NCBI RefSeq assembly: GCF_900496995.4
Contig: NC_044004.1
Location: 84,451,538 to 84,515,537, forward strand
Source: Aquila chrysaetos chrysaetos
Lineage: Eukaryota > Chordata > Aves > Accipitriformes > Accipitridae
Reading direction: 5' to 3'
DNA: 64,000 nt
The translations under genes were made by a program, and so were the position numbers. The notes under the pieces are model-generated. The model worked only from the letters and a program-made list of their open reading frames with translations, did not search any database and had not been told where the DNA came from. Each line of letters opens with the position of its first letter. Position 1 is the stretch's first letter. This document shows positions 1-12,972 of the stretch, piece after piece.

Positions 1-461
1 AAGGACAGAGTCTCTTTCTAAAGGCCACAGCAGGGCTGAAAAAGAAGGTTTTTCACTCACATAGAACCACCTTATCATAGGTACCTGAGATTTTAATCTC
101 TCAATATCCTTGTTAAATCATCAGATAGTAGTGTCCCATTTGACATTAACAGCCAGAACTGTCCTTTCCCAATAGCAAAGAATGACTCGATTCTTTATTT
201 ACAAACTAGAAAAAACAACAAATTATCCCATTCCTACCTGGCTGCTGTTCACAGAACATAGTTTTGAAAATTAATAAGAGATCCAATATTACTTTAATGC
301 AAGCTGCATACAACAAGATTTTTACCATTGTTGTAATACCTACACAATAATAAAGCAAGTCTCCGCATTAGTAAATCAGAGTATTACAGTTAATAATTTG
401 AACAAAACCACCAAGGAGAGCACCCCCACAGTTAATACAGCTATTACTACCAAGTGCTTAC
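1..461 (-). other. USO1: USO1 intron 4 (partial)
   Basis: AT-rich DNA follows the donor GTAAGC next to position 461. No further exon is visible before the window edge, so the next USO1 exon lies to the left of position 1. Confidence 0.85.
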
Positions 462-3400
462 CTTGCTCCTCCTCTTCTAGGTCATTCGATATTACATTGT
501 AGAGTGTGTCCAAGGCATAGCCAATTATTTCAGAATCTGAACTGCAAATGAAAGAACCACTTTTCTTTAATGACGTATTTCCAGCTACTCTCACAACATA
601 GCTTCTCTGCACAAGCATTTCCCTTTGCAGCATTATATCAAGTGAGAAGGACTAATGTTGACAGACATTTTGTAATACCATGTAACCATGAGCTGTCCGG
701 TCCCCAAATAGAGTCTAACTCCTTTTCCCAGTTCCATTCCCTCAGGTGGTCACATCCAGAAAGTCTGGTGACACAAGATGACCACAGAAAGCTTCACTGT
801 AAGCGTCTCTTCCATTTCCTGAATCACTCCTTCCAACCTGCTTCTCAAGCATACCAGGAGAAATCTCTGGGAAGGATTCAGACCCCCTCCCAGAAAGTCA
901 CCCAAGGAAGCTGCAGACAAGCTTCAGCACCATCCCAGGAAAGACCCTTCCCGCTACCCCATCAGCAAGAACCAGGGGCCAAAAGCTTGTGCTCCACGTG
1001 AATGCAATGACAACAGCTGCAGATTCTCCCTAACAGGCCAGCCTCCGTGTCACCAACTAGGACTACACCCAGTTATTAAGGGTTTTTGATCTCCAAGCAT
1101 CCCCAGGAAGCTGCTAGGCAGCCAGTCTAACCCCAAAGCATTAGTTCACCTGCTCACACCAAGACTCTTCTCTTAAAAAGTCCTGCTTTACAACAGACCT
1201 ATTTCTTCTGCGTTACAACGGCTAAACAATCCGTAAACCCTATGCTACAAAAAAGACCCAGTCCAAGAGTTTTTGGGGGGAATGTAACCATTTGTGCTAC
1301 TTACTTTGTTGCTTATAAACCACAAAAGTAGGAAAGCACAGCTGGTCAAAAAACAAAGGCAAATAAAACATAACATCACAAAGGAAGGCACCTCAGAGTG
1401 CAGGAGGACACACCTCACAGCTATTTTCATGTCTTGCCCAAGCACCAGAAGAGCATGCTGTCAAAACAAGACCTCTCATTCAACCTTTTCACTATTTGCT
1501 TTCACTGATGTCCAAGGCATACAAAGCAAGGCCTCCATACCAAATATAAATTTGCATTTTAAGAAACTACTAGGCCAGTTCAGAGCAGAGGGCTAAAAAA
1601 AATCAACCTAACTAGCAATCTTAAAAGCCACGCCTTAACTGAGGCCAGCTATCTCTGCTAGACCACAAATTAAAGACAACACACCTACCGCAGTTGTTGC
1701 AACCAAGAAAAGTAGAGATGCTTCAAGGTGATCCACTAGCTTTGAGAAGACAGATGGAGCAATCTGTAGCTACATTTCTTTTATCACTACAGCAAGGGCT
1801 TTAGCAGGCTGTCAAAGTGACACCTCACCTCCCTTTTTACAGCACTCACACTAAATCAAAAGGTAGAAATAATCAGGTGTCACTGTAGTTTGTTCTTTCA
1901 CATGGGTTTTGAATTGAATCCTGGTCATGCTTATGTCCTCCCAAGACACATGCATTTTTCCTCAGTGTGTCACTCAACTCGTACCACCTGCTTTTAAGCT
2001 GGGCTGTCGTAAAAACCAAAGGGGAAGAAAATTATCTCCTCCTCTGCCAAACTGTTAGTCAGGGCACATAAAGGAAGCTTTTAGTCCATGTAAATGGTCT
2101 CATCCAGCAGGTATGCTCAGATTTCCAGCCTGCTTATGTTTTCCCTTTATTGTAATTTTAGTTCTTCAACACAACACTACAAAGCCTATGGTTTCCTTTT
2201 CATGTAACTGAGACAATTCCACATGTGAAAAACTTATAGAAATTATTTCCTGGAGACTTAAAAAAAAAAAACTAGCTGCAGCCTTGCTTTTCCTTTCCCT
2301 TGTTAATGAAATCACAGCAGCTACAAAAGAATAAGCAAATTTGATGTAGATGTGGTAAAAGCAGGTCTTGTTTCTCCTCTAAAGAGGAACACATCACAAA
2401 ATGAGGAGCAGCATCCTATCTTTGTTGTTCACTGCCTCGCTACCATCTGCTGTTCGCCACATACAACGTTTTATCGATTATTCTGTTCAGACTGAAGCTG
2501 TGCAGCTTTTGCTCTGCAGTGAAAATCAGTGAAGAAATAGACTTCCAGTCTGTCACGCATCCATAAAAGATGCGGCCTTTATGCAATGCAACAATCCAAC
2601 ACAAGCCACCTCAGCTATCTTCCCTCTGCTAGTTGTGCTTTTATGTGGCACTCGACCAAGATGTCAGTGCAGTGCTCTGAGTCCACAAACAATAGCAGAG
2701 AAGAACCATATGGAAGTGAAGGCACCCATGTATTGTCCTGCCCAGGTAGGTGCCTCAAAAATGCTTTTTTACCTATTCTTCTAGAATTACAGCATTGCAC
2801 TGTCAGAATAGAAACAAGCATCATCTATACTGTCAAGAAAAGCATGGAAAAGCAGGGTGTTTCCATCACGTCATCAATCACAGCATGCCTGGAAAGGAGG
2901 GCATTTTGTTCCCCATAAAAACCCATGTCATGGATAAACTATCAAAGGGATAATGGCATTTATACAACCTCTTCCAAAAGTTTTAATGAGAAGCATATTA
3001 CAATTCAAAAATAAGAAAACTCTTTGTCTTAGGTTCATGTTAGGTTTCAAACTATTTGAATTGTCACGGTGAAATTTAAAAACCTCGTTGTATAAATAGA
3101 ACAAAAGCAGTTAAAGATCAAGTTGAGTTCTCGCTCTGGTGCCTTTTCCCACACCAACAGTTGAGTGGTAGTGGCCTGTTCTGAAGTCAATGCCAAATTT
3201 CTTTCCAAAATAATCCCTCATGGGATGTGGCAACATCTAGACAGCAAGTCAGGCAAAGTCCTCTATTAGATCACTGTTCCTACTTCATATTACAAAATAA
3301 ACATATGACATAAAAACAGTGGTGTGTGTAAGAGTCTGGAACATTTAAAAGCTGACTCAGGAGTGTTAGCAGGCTCCAGGATGGCTGATGTGCATAGCTG

Positions 3401-6400
3401 AAAAACTAGTGAAAGAACTCAGTTTTCTATAGAACCGGTTTTAAGTACTCAGGCAGGAGACAGAGCTTAAGGCAATCTATAAGTAAACTGTATAACAAGT
3501 GGAACAACGTGTTCATTTCAGAAACAGAAGCAGTGTATTTCTGTTCCAGGTTAAAGGCTGTACATAATTTGAAGCAACAGTATAAGATCTGAGGACAAAA
3601 ACGAGAACAAGACACAAGAAGCGCTCAGCATTTCAGTGCAGCCATGCAAACCAGGCCTCTTCCCTACTAGAGTTAGGAGATAAAGCTATAAATGCTTCTC
3701 ACCTCGTACTAACAACTTCAGAATTAAGGAAATACCAGCATGCCTTATAACACAAAAAGCTGAAGAAAAGCACGATTCACTGCAAGAAATGTAAATGATT
3801 AACACAGCAACAAGGGTGCAAATGGAAGGAAGGAAAGAACTAGTACTGCTACTACAGAGCTGATAACGTACTTGTGGTTATCACTTCACATTCCAAAAGA
3901 AGGAACAATTGATTCACCAAAATCAGGAGAGACACCAGAGATGGAAGACACATAGTTTTTTACTCAAGAGCACATGAACAGTAGTTAACATAATTCTCAG
4001 AAAAGAGCTGTGCTATTGTACTTGGTTGAGGTCTTAAAGCCAAATGACTTTTCGATTAGATACTGATTTCACAGGGAGGTTATTTGCATTAGGAAATAGT
4101 CCTCTCTTACCAGCAAAGTTGCTTCAATTTTTCATATTGCTATTATGCATTCCAGCAACACAAATGCTGCTGAAGATCGAACAGTTGTGCATCTTGAACT
4201 GCTGCATTAATTTTTGGTAAATACGTAATAGGAAGGCGTGTTTGCAGTTGTCACTGTTCTCACATTACAGTACTCTGTACACCAGCTATCCATTCCACAC
4301 ACACATCCTGGCTCTGCAAATTCAGAGACCCATGCCTGCTGCTGGCTCCTCCCCTGTAATTCTTTCCACCCAAAGACCCCATTCCTGAAAAAAAGGCTGG
4401 AGAGCAGATTAAGCCTCATCTGATACAGTCCAGGCAAGCCCTGCTTTTACTCAACTGGGAACTAAGACAGGAATCCCAGGGATTACATTCACATTCTGAA
4501 GCATGCAAAACACAGCAACTACAGGCGTACATCCCACACAACAAGCAGATAGGTGTGCAAAATCTCCAGTCAGTAACATAACAACTATCAGCAGCTTCGG
4601 GGCCAAAAAGCTTCACCTCAGGAGCTCAGTCACCCATCTTCAGGCCAACCTAATAATCACTAAAGAACCATATTTCCTTAAAGCTAAGCTACAGAGGAAA
4701 GCAAAAGTCACGATTTTGACTTCAGCATACTGTTCTCCTCATCCTTTCACATTTCTAATCAAATTAGACCTTCTATAATCTTAAACTTCACAGCCACACA
4801 GTCCGTGTACAGGACCAGCACACGTGAGTCACTCACATGAATACGGTGACATGTGAGAAGACAAATTGAGTCAATCATTGACTTCTGTTTTCTCTGAAGT
4901 TGCACTGTTGCTGCTGCTGCTTAAAAATAATCTTATGCAGCTGCAAGACAAAAAAAAAAATAGGGGAGTATTTTCCACTTCTGCAGAAAGCTTCAGGGCA
5001 CCTCAGGTGGACACTGCGAAGGTCTAAAGATCACACCTACGGGCATACACTGAAACAGCAATGACAGCACAACAGCACTGTCCTCTGTCACACCACCATC
5101 CTCTCAGTTTGATATGCCAGTCACACTGGACACCAGGAACAGCTGAGCCTGCGACTCATTTATCAACCAATTATTCAGATGAGCTGGCTTTGCTTTGTAT
5201 TCCTACAAGTGAAAGAGTCCCCAACACCTCACCTCTGCAATCACAGACACCAAACAGTGCAGTCACACCACCTGTAACACATACCTGAACTTATCAGACA
5301 CAGGTGCTACAACTAGACCTCTCTCAAATGAAGCACAGCATACAACATGTAGGCCAGCTGATGCACTGGTCCACCATAAAACATGCAGTAGGTAATCTGC
5401 CTATCAGCATTTTCTCAGCTAAAAACCCCAAATCCACAACTACATATTTGCTGGTTTTTGAACTCAAAACTTGTCACACAAGACATCTGCACAGAGCCCC
5501 AGCACACAAAAACTCCAAAGGGACAACTGGAGCCCAAAAAGCACAGAAAAGCTCTGAAGTTCCAGCCCTGAAGGGTTCGGGTTAGCATCTGAAAGGCAAG
5601 ACCAGCAGAGCCCCGCCTCCCTTCTCAAAGTTCAAATCTGGCCTCATGAGCAGATAAGTGGATGAAAGCAGGGTCCTTGACCTAATTTTGTGAAGGGCTT
5701 CCCCTTTGCATCAGTGACACTTACTCCCATAACCTTCCCTTTTACTGTCTGCATCGTACAAGTTGCATGCAGGCCAGACATTCATTTTTAACTACCCAGC
5801 CAACAGAATGGCAGTAATGCCTCCTTCTAGACACTGAACTGCTGCTTTCCCCATTCTCCTTTGGCTTGGCATTAAAAGATGCTTCCCACGTACACACATG
5901 CAAGCAGTCCATATATGCCCTTATGACTGTGGGGGTTTTTTTTACATGTTTACCAGCTTTATGTTCAAATCCAGACTGAAAGGCTGTCACAACACGCTTG
6001 CCTACGTAAGCACCAGGACTGTGCAGTATTTGAAGCTTAAATCAGACCACTGCAAACAGGTTCCAAGTTACAACAGGTGGGTACTACCAAGTACAGCAAT
6101 ACCGTCAGTTGCAGGAAGAGATGGATAGCAAAGACATCTTAAATGCTGGACTGCAAAAATATTACATTCTAGTCCCCATAAAGTATTTAGACTAGTGTCA
6201 TGTGTCTTAACAGCAGCCATGGAGTCCAGCTCTCCTATTTATTTCAACCCTTCAGAAGAAAAGCCTGCATTATTCCCCATGACAGAATTATTCCACCAAT
6301 TCACATGATGACACACACCTAAGAAGACACACATTTGCTGACTTCATTAATTTCCTTTTAATAGTGTCTTGTTCACCTTTTGCCCAATAACAGGTTGATT

Positions 6401-7559
6401 TGGGTTATTTCCAATACCGCATTTAATTAACATTATAAGTTAGGATTTACCTTTCCACAGTAGTGGAAACTGACCACCGAGAAGCATTAAGATGCACTTT
6501 GGTGCCACCTTTACTCTAGAACTGGTCTTTCTGTCCCTCAGCCAAGTTCCTGGAATTCTTTTCTTTTCACCTCTGACCACGCTCCGATTAAGTTAGCCAT
6601 CATAAAAAGCCACTGTGGCAGAAGAGCTGTTAGAAACCCAGCTCCCCTCCTAGCTTTACCGGTACAGAGAACTGACCCTGTACGTGTGCATTTCAGCAGC
6701 AGGGAAGGGCCGGGTTATCAGCTGGAGATGGCTGCCCAAAGTCAGCAACACGCTTACCGGTCTGTCTGAAGAACGTGGATGAGATGTTCCATAGCCTGTA
6801 TGCCTACCTCCAGGCGGTATTTCTGTTTGGAGACACATGGAACAGTAGTTAACGGTCTAACCCAAAGTCCAAGCAAAACATTTTAAGCAATACATCGCAA
6901 AACTATTGAAAACCCACGTGGCTCCTGAGGAAGCTAGCTGCTTACCTTGGAGAGTGATTTAAGAGCACGTACAGCATCCCTCCGGTCATCCAACAACGTG
7001 GAGGAAGCTACTCGGTCACACAGCTTCTGAATCTGGAAACGCACAGGACACGCGGGATAAAAGACAACGTGCCACGGCCGCGCGACAGACTCCGAAGCGC
7101 TCCGCGAAAGACACCCTCATCTCAGCCACTGCACGGGAGAGCTGCTACCTCCCCACACGCAGACGACGGCTTCCATCTCTCCCCGCACAACGAGGCAACG
7201 GACCGACCCCGACAAACGCCAGCCTGCGGCCGCGGAAGGCGCACCGAGTCCCGGAGCCGCCCCGGCCAAGAGCCGGCCGGCCGGCCGCGCTCTCCGCAGC
7301 CCGGGCCCGGCGGAGAGGAGCCGTCGTCCGACCCCCGGCGACGCCCCACCGCCGGCCCCGCACGCTGCCCTGCGGCAGAGCGGCCCGGGCGGCGCCCCGC
7401 TGCCCGCCCAGCTCCCGGCCCGGCCCCGCCACCCCAGCCCAGCCCAGCCGGCGGCGGCTAGGCCCGGCCGGGCCGCGGCGCAGCCCCGCTCACCGTCTCG
7501 GCGCCGGAGGGCTGTGGCCCGGCGCTAGGGCCGCCCATGACGCCCCGCAAGAAGTTCAT
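462..7559 (-). CDS. USO1: USO1 (general vesicular transport factor p115), N-terminal coding exons, partial
   Basis: Four coding exons are read on the minus strand, each with GT/AG borders: 7494-7559 (MNFLRGVMGG start, 22 codons), 6946-7032 (IQKLCDRVASSTLLDD, 29 codons), 6758-6822 (KYRLEVGIQAMEHLIHVL) and 462-541 (SDSEIIGYALDTLYNVISN then an acidic EEEEQ). Phases join without a break (ACG|ATT, CG|T), giving about the first 99 residues. The rest of this roughly 960-residue protein lies beyond position 1. The start ATG sits in a GCCGCC-ATG context, a strong initiation site. From family knowledge, p115 is a peripheral Golgi tether: an N-terminal armadillo-repeat head, then a coiled-coil tail and an acidic C-terminus. 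It links COPI and COPII vesicles to GM130, giantin and SNAREs through Rab1. Only the first part of the head is present here. Identity is very secure because exon sizes and residues match the vertebrate family almost throughout. Confidence 0.96.
542..6757 (-). other. USO1: USO1 intron 3, about 6.2 kb
   Basis: This stretch lies between two confirmed USO1 exons. It is AT-rich with short A and T runs and a (CTG)4-like patch near 4,906. Reading frames here are short and show no family resemblance. No RNA gene and no clear transposable element was recognised. Confidence 0.8.
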
Positions 7560-8110
7560 GGCGGCTCGACTCCGCGCGGACAGCGGAGCTCGCCCCGCGC
7601 CCCCGCCGCCGCTCTACCGCGTCCGCCGCCCCCGGGACGGAAGCGCACACCGCGCCTGCGCCGCGACGTGGCACCGACGTGGCCGGGGCGGGAGGGGCGG
7701 GAGTCCCGCGGCCGCGCCCACCGGGGGGGCGGAGCCGGCGGCCACCGCCTCGTCACGGCGGGGGCGGAGCTCGGCCGGTCGGGGGCGGAGCTCGGCCGGT
7801 CCGGCGCGGGTAACGCGGGCCGGCAGCGCGGCGGGATCCGGCTGGGCGGTACCCCCCCTCCTTCACCGCCTGCATTTTTCACGTTTTTCACCCGGAAAAA
7901 AAAACACCAAGAAGCGAGAAAAGAGCTGGACACCACGTCAGTCAGCAGGAGGACTTGTTGCTCAGAAGGAAAAACCGACCCGCGGGGGCTGCGGGCATTA
8001 ACCGGCCTGAAAACTCAACCCGGGACACCCCAGTAACCCAGTTCCCCTCCGGCGTTCCCGGGGTCTGTCCGCGCGTCCGGGAGAACCCCGAGGCAAACCC
8101 TTCGGCCTGC
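7060..8110 (-). promoter_or_regulatory. USO1: USO1 CpG-island promoter, exon 1 and start of intron 1
   Basis: Dense CpG sequence brackets the USO1 start codon at 7,557-7,559 and continues upstream (to the right), with many GGGGCGG/CCGCCCC Sp-type GC boxes and no TATA box at an expected distance. The transcription start is not directly visible. It is inferred to lie within a few hundred bases right of 7,559. Long open frames on both strands here are GC-bias artefacts. Confidence 0.75.
7759..7800 (-). repeat. Two perfect tandem 21-bp copies, each with a GC box
   Basis: The unit cgggggcggagctcggccgg plus t occurs at 7,759-7,779 and again at 7,780-7,800 with no mismatch. Each copy holds a GGGGCGG Sp1/KLF-type core and a GAGCTC palindrome. 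It lies about 200-240 bp upstream of the USO1 start codon, so it plausibly belongs to the core or proximal promoter. That role is inference. Confidence 0.8.
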
Positions 8111-9690
8111 AATTCAGAAATTGCGGTTGTTCATAGCGGGAGAGGAAAACATGATGCCAACTCCTAACTACAGGAAGAAAATGACTGTTACATTTCTGGA
8201 ATGGAACCAGCCCGGTGAGAAACAGAAGCGTGGCCGGATACCAGTGGCGGTTCGGTTTAAGAGAAGAGCGCTAGGTAGTTAATTTTCTTTCAGATGCTGA
8301 ACTTCCCCTCTTTGGATGCTACTGCAGCACTTTCCATATTCCTGCTGAGGAACAGCAGCCAAGAACCAGGGCTCCAAACCCTTCAGGCACTGGATCTGCA
8401 CATCAGCCTGACACAGCGCTCCCGAGGGTTACCAATAGGACTTTTGGCTTGGCAGTATCTGGGTTTTTCTGTGTATCAAGGTACAGCAATTCTATAGCAA
8501 CAACAGCGAATTAACACAGAAAGGAACCCATCATCTTACTTGGGACTAAAACTAGTTCATTTCATTCCAGGGAGAGAGCCCCTGTCACATCGCAATTTAA
8601 ATTAAGAGCTTTGGGGAGTTTATTTTCCCCATCAACTGAAGTACAAAATCAACATTTTAAAAAACATAATTGAAACTAAACATTTACTCTTTCCGAATTC
8701 TAAAACGAATAGCTTCCTCCCCCATCTAAAGACAGACACCAAAAACCAATGCGTTTGTCTAAAAAGGTGAGATGCCACAGCACTCATTACAAAACAGGCT
8801 TTTGCCAAGCAGTTTTGTTGATGTGTAACTGCACTTCCACTAACATCAGAAACGAAGCCCTGAGCACCTCCAGCCCTTGAGAAGCCCCATAGGCTTTGGG
8901 GTGCAGCAAACCCCTCAGCCTAGTAAAAAGAAGATGCAGCACAATCGCCCCTCATTTCTGCAATACTTGACACAGACCTGACATTCACCTCTCACCTGCC
9001 CTGCATTCTCCCGCTTGGAGGTAATCACCTTTTCTAAGCAACTGCCTTTTCCTCAGCGTCATCTTCCATAATGGGCAAGAAAACCCAAACTTTCTCTGAA
9101 ATTGCCCAGACCTCCGGGCTGACCACGGTTTTCCTTTTCCGCCGACCCTGTTGTTTCCCCACACAGACACCACCTGGCATGAGGAGCGGAGGATTTCTGC
9201 CTTGCCGGGCAGCAAGGAAACCTTCCCCGGGGTTTTAGTCACCAAGTAACCAGGTGCGTTGCAGCAGACACGCACCAAGCACCAGAACCTGCCAGAAACC
9301 TGTGCCTTGCGCGTAAGGAGATTCTGGCCCTCGCCAAGAAAAAAAACCCAACCAAACCCAGGTTCTCCCGCAAAACACGAGAGTTCTTTATTTCAAAGTT
9401 TTCCATCCTTACATATACAACCTCAGGGAAAGAAAGCAATTTGCTTCCAAGGAGGACATTTGATGTGTCCCGACGCCTCGGCCAGTTCTTTGCAAGTCAA
9501 GGGGACAAGCCAGAGCCCTCGGGGACGGGGAGCCTGCAGGCGTAGCACACACCAGGCGCCGGGATGTCATCATTTGGTATTTGACCTACGCTTATGGATT
9601 ATTTCTTATCTCGGCCTAGCTCTAACAATATTTCTGTTGCAGAAACGAGCTCCGAACTTTTGCGAGGGGTGGAAAAGCTCGTTTTAAACC
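8111..9690. other. Intergenic DNA between the USO1 and G3BP2 promoters
   Basis: This is ordinary mixed-composition DNA between the two CpG islands. No conserved reading frame, transposon or RNA gene was recognised. Confidence 0.6.
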
Positions 9691-10082
9691 ACGGCGGATC
9701 ACGCCCCGTTACTTTTAAGGCCGCTGGCCTTGCTCCCGCCCAGCAGAAGCCGAGCTGGAGAGGCGCCGGCCTGTCACCGGCTGGCGGCGGGGTGAGAACC
9801 GGCCGCTCGAACCCGCCTTGCGCGGTGCTGAAAGCGGAACGAGACTGCGGTAAAGCAGGACCGCGGAGCCCCACCGGCGGCGGGAAACGGCCGCCCGCAC
9901 GGAGCGTCCCCGAGCGGAAAGGCGGCGGGGATTGGCGGAGAGCGCCCGACAGGAAGCTCCGCCCCCGCCCCGCCCCTCGCGGGCAGAGCGCAGGCAATAC
10001 GGGCGGCGCAGGCGCGGCCCCCCCCTCCCCACGCCCCTTCGCCTCCCCGCGCGGCCCCGCCCGCCCCCTTCCTCCGCGCAGG

Positions 10083-10153
10083 CGCGCACGCACGCACGCA
10101 CAGGCACGCGCGCACGCGAGCCTCGGCTGCTCCTCCCTCCCTCCCTCCCTCCC
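10083..10153. repeat. Simple repeats (GCAC)n and (CCCT)n in the G3BP2 promoter
   Basis: A degenerate GCAC/GCGC run (about 10,083-10,118) is followed by tandem CCCT units (about 10,132-10,153). Both lie just upstream of or inside the first exon. They are likely to vary in length and can form alternative DNA structures. Confidence 0.8.
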
Positions 10154-10159
10154 CCGCCC

Positions 10160-10322
10160 GGCCGTGACATCGCCGCCGCCGCCCCGTTCCGCCCCGCTCG
10201 TCTCCGTCCTGCACCCCGCTGCGGGACACCTTCGCCGCGCCCGAACACCGAGCAGGTCCTGGGGGGGTGTGTGTGGGGGGGTGGGATTGTCCCGGCTCCG
10301 CGCACGGAGACTTTTTCCTTAG
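10160..10322 (+). other. G3BP2: G3BP2 exon 1, non-coding 5' UTR (left border approximate)
   Basis: A good donor AG|GTGAGC lies at 10,322/10,323 at the end of a GC-rich, ATG-poor stretch inside the CpG island. The start codon is only reached in the next exon at 19,697. A non-coding first exon spliced to an exon beginning just upstream of MVMEK is the usual G3BP2 arrangement. The transcription start is a guess, so only the right border is supported. Confidence 0.55.
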
Positions 10323-12877
10323 GTGAGCGATGGCGGGGGGGGGGGGGATCGGGGGTAGGCCCCGCCGCGGTGGCTGTGGGGAGGTTGGCCGTTTAACGGT
10401 CGCGGCGCGCGCGCGCCGGGCTGTGAGGCCGGGGGCTGGGGCGGGGGGGGGGAGCGGCGCGCGCCAAACGGCAGCGCCCCCCCGGGGCCCGGCTTTGCCC
10501 TTCGCCGCCCGCTTCGCCTCGTCCCGCCTCGCACTCGGCCGGGCCCCGGTGCTGGCTGCAGGCCCGGCTCCTCGCCCGGTGTAGCGAGGGGGCGGCCGGA
10601 GCGGGGGGCGGGAGGTGGCTTTTGTTCGCCGTCACCTTGGCGGCGTGTGGCCTGCCGGCGATCGCTCTTCCGCCTCGCCCCGGGCGGCGGGGGGAGAAGC
10701 GGCCCCTCGCCCGCCGCCTGCGGGCGTACCGCCCCGGGCCCTGCGTGACTGGGTGCTGCGGCGTTCGGCCCCGCGCTCGCCTTCCCGGCTCGCCTGACGC
10801 GTTGCCTTCCAGGGGCCTCCGGAGGTGTCTGGGCTTCGGCGTGTGCGGGATGGCGGTTCCTCGGCCCCGTCTGTACTGCGGGAGCAAGCTTAGCTTCCCA
10901 CCCTCGACTCAGCGAGCACTCCTTTTCTCTTACGAATCGGTACTGCCATGGTATCGCCGGCTGCAAGATCTCTCCCGGTTCTGCAGTCCTCGCCTTTCTC
11001 TGCTTCCTGTTTCCCCAATCACAATGCGAGCTTCTCGGTTTTTCACACGTAATATGGCTGAAGTTGTTGCGAGCACCTTTTATTCTGCAGATCTGGATGC
11101 CTTGGGTAGATCTTCTCCGAGCTTCTCTCGTTTGCCTTCTGAGCTGGGCTCGGTGTGTTCTCCAGCTTTTGCTCCCCTTAACCTCGGAGGGCTAAAGTAG
11201 AGGTCATTGCAGTTCTGGGGTTGGTGTGCAGGAGCATCCCCACGGCAAAGCTTTTTAAATCCCTCGGTTAGTTGGCTGACCCTGGATCTTGAGCCTGGTG
11301 CCAAGCACCACTGCACGAAAGAGCTAACACAGTAGCGAGTGAGGGAATACGAGATTATTGCTTGATTTCAACCATAATGACTTAGTCAGTCATGTAGGGT
11401 TTTTTTATTGTGGCCTTCCATGTTGGTTTGGCAGTTCCCGAGCTCTCTATGTTCTAGGCATTTCAAGTTCAGCATGCAAGTGTTCTGCTTTGCTACAGAA
11501 AGAAGCGTAAAGATACCCATGGTATTTTCAACTGTTGAGAAATAGGGTAAGTTTTATTTTGTTCCTTGCTCGGTTCTTGTGCAGGTAGACTACTTGTACG
11601 CAACCTGTGTGTTTAAAGCCAGCACGCTATCCTTTGGTCTGTAACGGGTTGGTGGAGCATGAGGGGAAAGATACCCTCTCTTAGTAGGCGTTCATCTTCT
11701 GTGTAAAGCACTCTCTGCTGTCTCAGGTATTTCAGAGTGGTGCTGTTTTTTTTCTTTTTTTTTCATTTCTCTTATGGACGCTTTTAACTAGGGAGTGGTA
11801 GCAGAATGAAGATCAGTGACCAGCTTAATAGAAATGGCCGCTCTGCAGCATAGGTTATGCTGACCTACTCCGTGCTATGTGGCAGACTTCACATGAAGTA
11901 ATGTGGAGCAAGAACTGCAATGTGTACCCAAGTTCCTGAAGGTACTATAGCTGTATTACCGTAGCGCTGTGAGTGGGTATAGGCTTTGTCAACTTGCATT
12001 CTGAGCCAAGAGGGTTTTGTTACTGACAAACCGGTATTGCCTTAGCTTCTGGAGTTAATTTATCATTAACGACACGTTCTGTGTTCATCGTGATTGTAAG
12101 TATGCCTACAGGGCCATACCTGCCCTAGGAAAGCTTTTCCATTCTTAAGGATTCCTTCTTGTGGACTCTGGTAGGTTGGGTGCAAAAGACATGATCTTGG
12201 TTTACCATTTGAAATGTCCTTGCAATGTTCTAATTGGCAGATGTGGGCTTGCCCTGTGGAATTATGATCGGTATCATATGATTTTTTCATTAGCAGAATC
12301 AAGTCTTCTCTGTGATAGCTAGCTTAAACTGAAGAGAAAACAGAATGAGCTGACCATCCAGTCTACTTATCCACCGGTATCCTTATGAATAAAATGTTTT
12401 CCTTTATGGAACTGAGATTTCAATTTATACATCTACTGTCACACTTAAAGAATATTTTACAGTGCTGAAAATAGGCTGAGGAAACACAGTATCTTAACGC
12501 ACAGTGGTGAATTTCAGTCTTCCTTCTTGCTGTAGCAGTTGTGACACTGGATGTCATTTCTTTTGAGAGTATTTGACAAATGAAGAACTGCGTTGCAACT
12601 CAAGGAACATGTGAAAAGATTAATATGTCAGACTAATAGGTATATCTGATGGGATAACAGAAGAAAGGCACTGAACCTGGCATTGGATGATGACACATGC
12701 ACCGAGAGAGATGCAGTGGCTTCCCCAGAAAGGGTGGTGCCATTGGCTACGGTTGCTGTTGTTATTGCTATTGGGGGGGTTGTTAGCTCTTTAGGATAGT
12801 GCAGCTTAACTGCCCAGAAGATGGTCCCCTATAGCAGTTATGTGCCTAAATTACAGGGCGCTATTAAGCTCCTCTCA

Positions 12878-12937
12878 AAAAAAAAAAAAAACAAAACAAA
12901 ACAAAACAAATCTCACCACCACCCCCCGCCCCGCCCC

Positions 12938-12968
<31 letters not shown>

Positions 12969-12972
12969 AAAC
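12878..12972. repeat. Low-complexity A-rich / C-tract / A-rich block
   Basis: A poly-A and (AAAAC)n stretch is followed by a run of about 30 C bases interrupted by a few G (roughly 12,922-12,958), then another A-run. Such C-tracts can fold as i-motifs, with G-quadruplexes on the other strand, and are hard to sequence. The exact length may be unreliable. Confidence 0.9.

Larger units (their letters stand above)
9690..10860 (+). promoter_or_regulatory. G3BP2: G3BP2 CpG-island promoter
   Basis: CpG-dense sequence surrounds the inferred G3BP2 first exon. Visible elements are an inverted CCAAT (GATTGG) near 9,930, a cluster of CCCGCCCC GC boxes near 9,960-9,975, and long G-runs just before and after the first donor (10,261-10,340 and 10,441-10,452). 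There is no TATA box, as is typical of housekeeping genes. The several 150-250-residue frames on both strands are by-products of GC bias. Confidence 0.75.

Noticed and set aside
9594..10966. Several 150-240-residue frames on both strands around the G3BP2 promoter
   Set aside because: They overlap each other in a CpG island and the first exon, and are low-complexity by-products of GC content.
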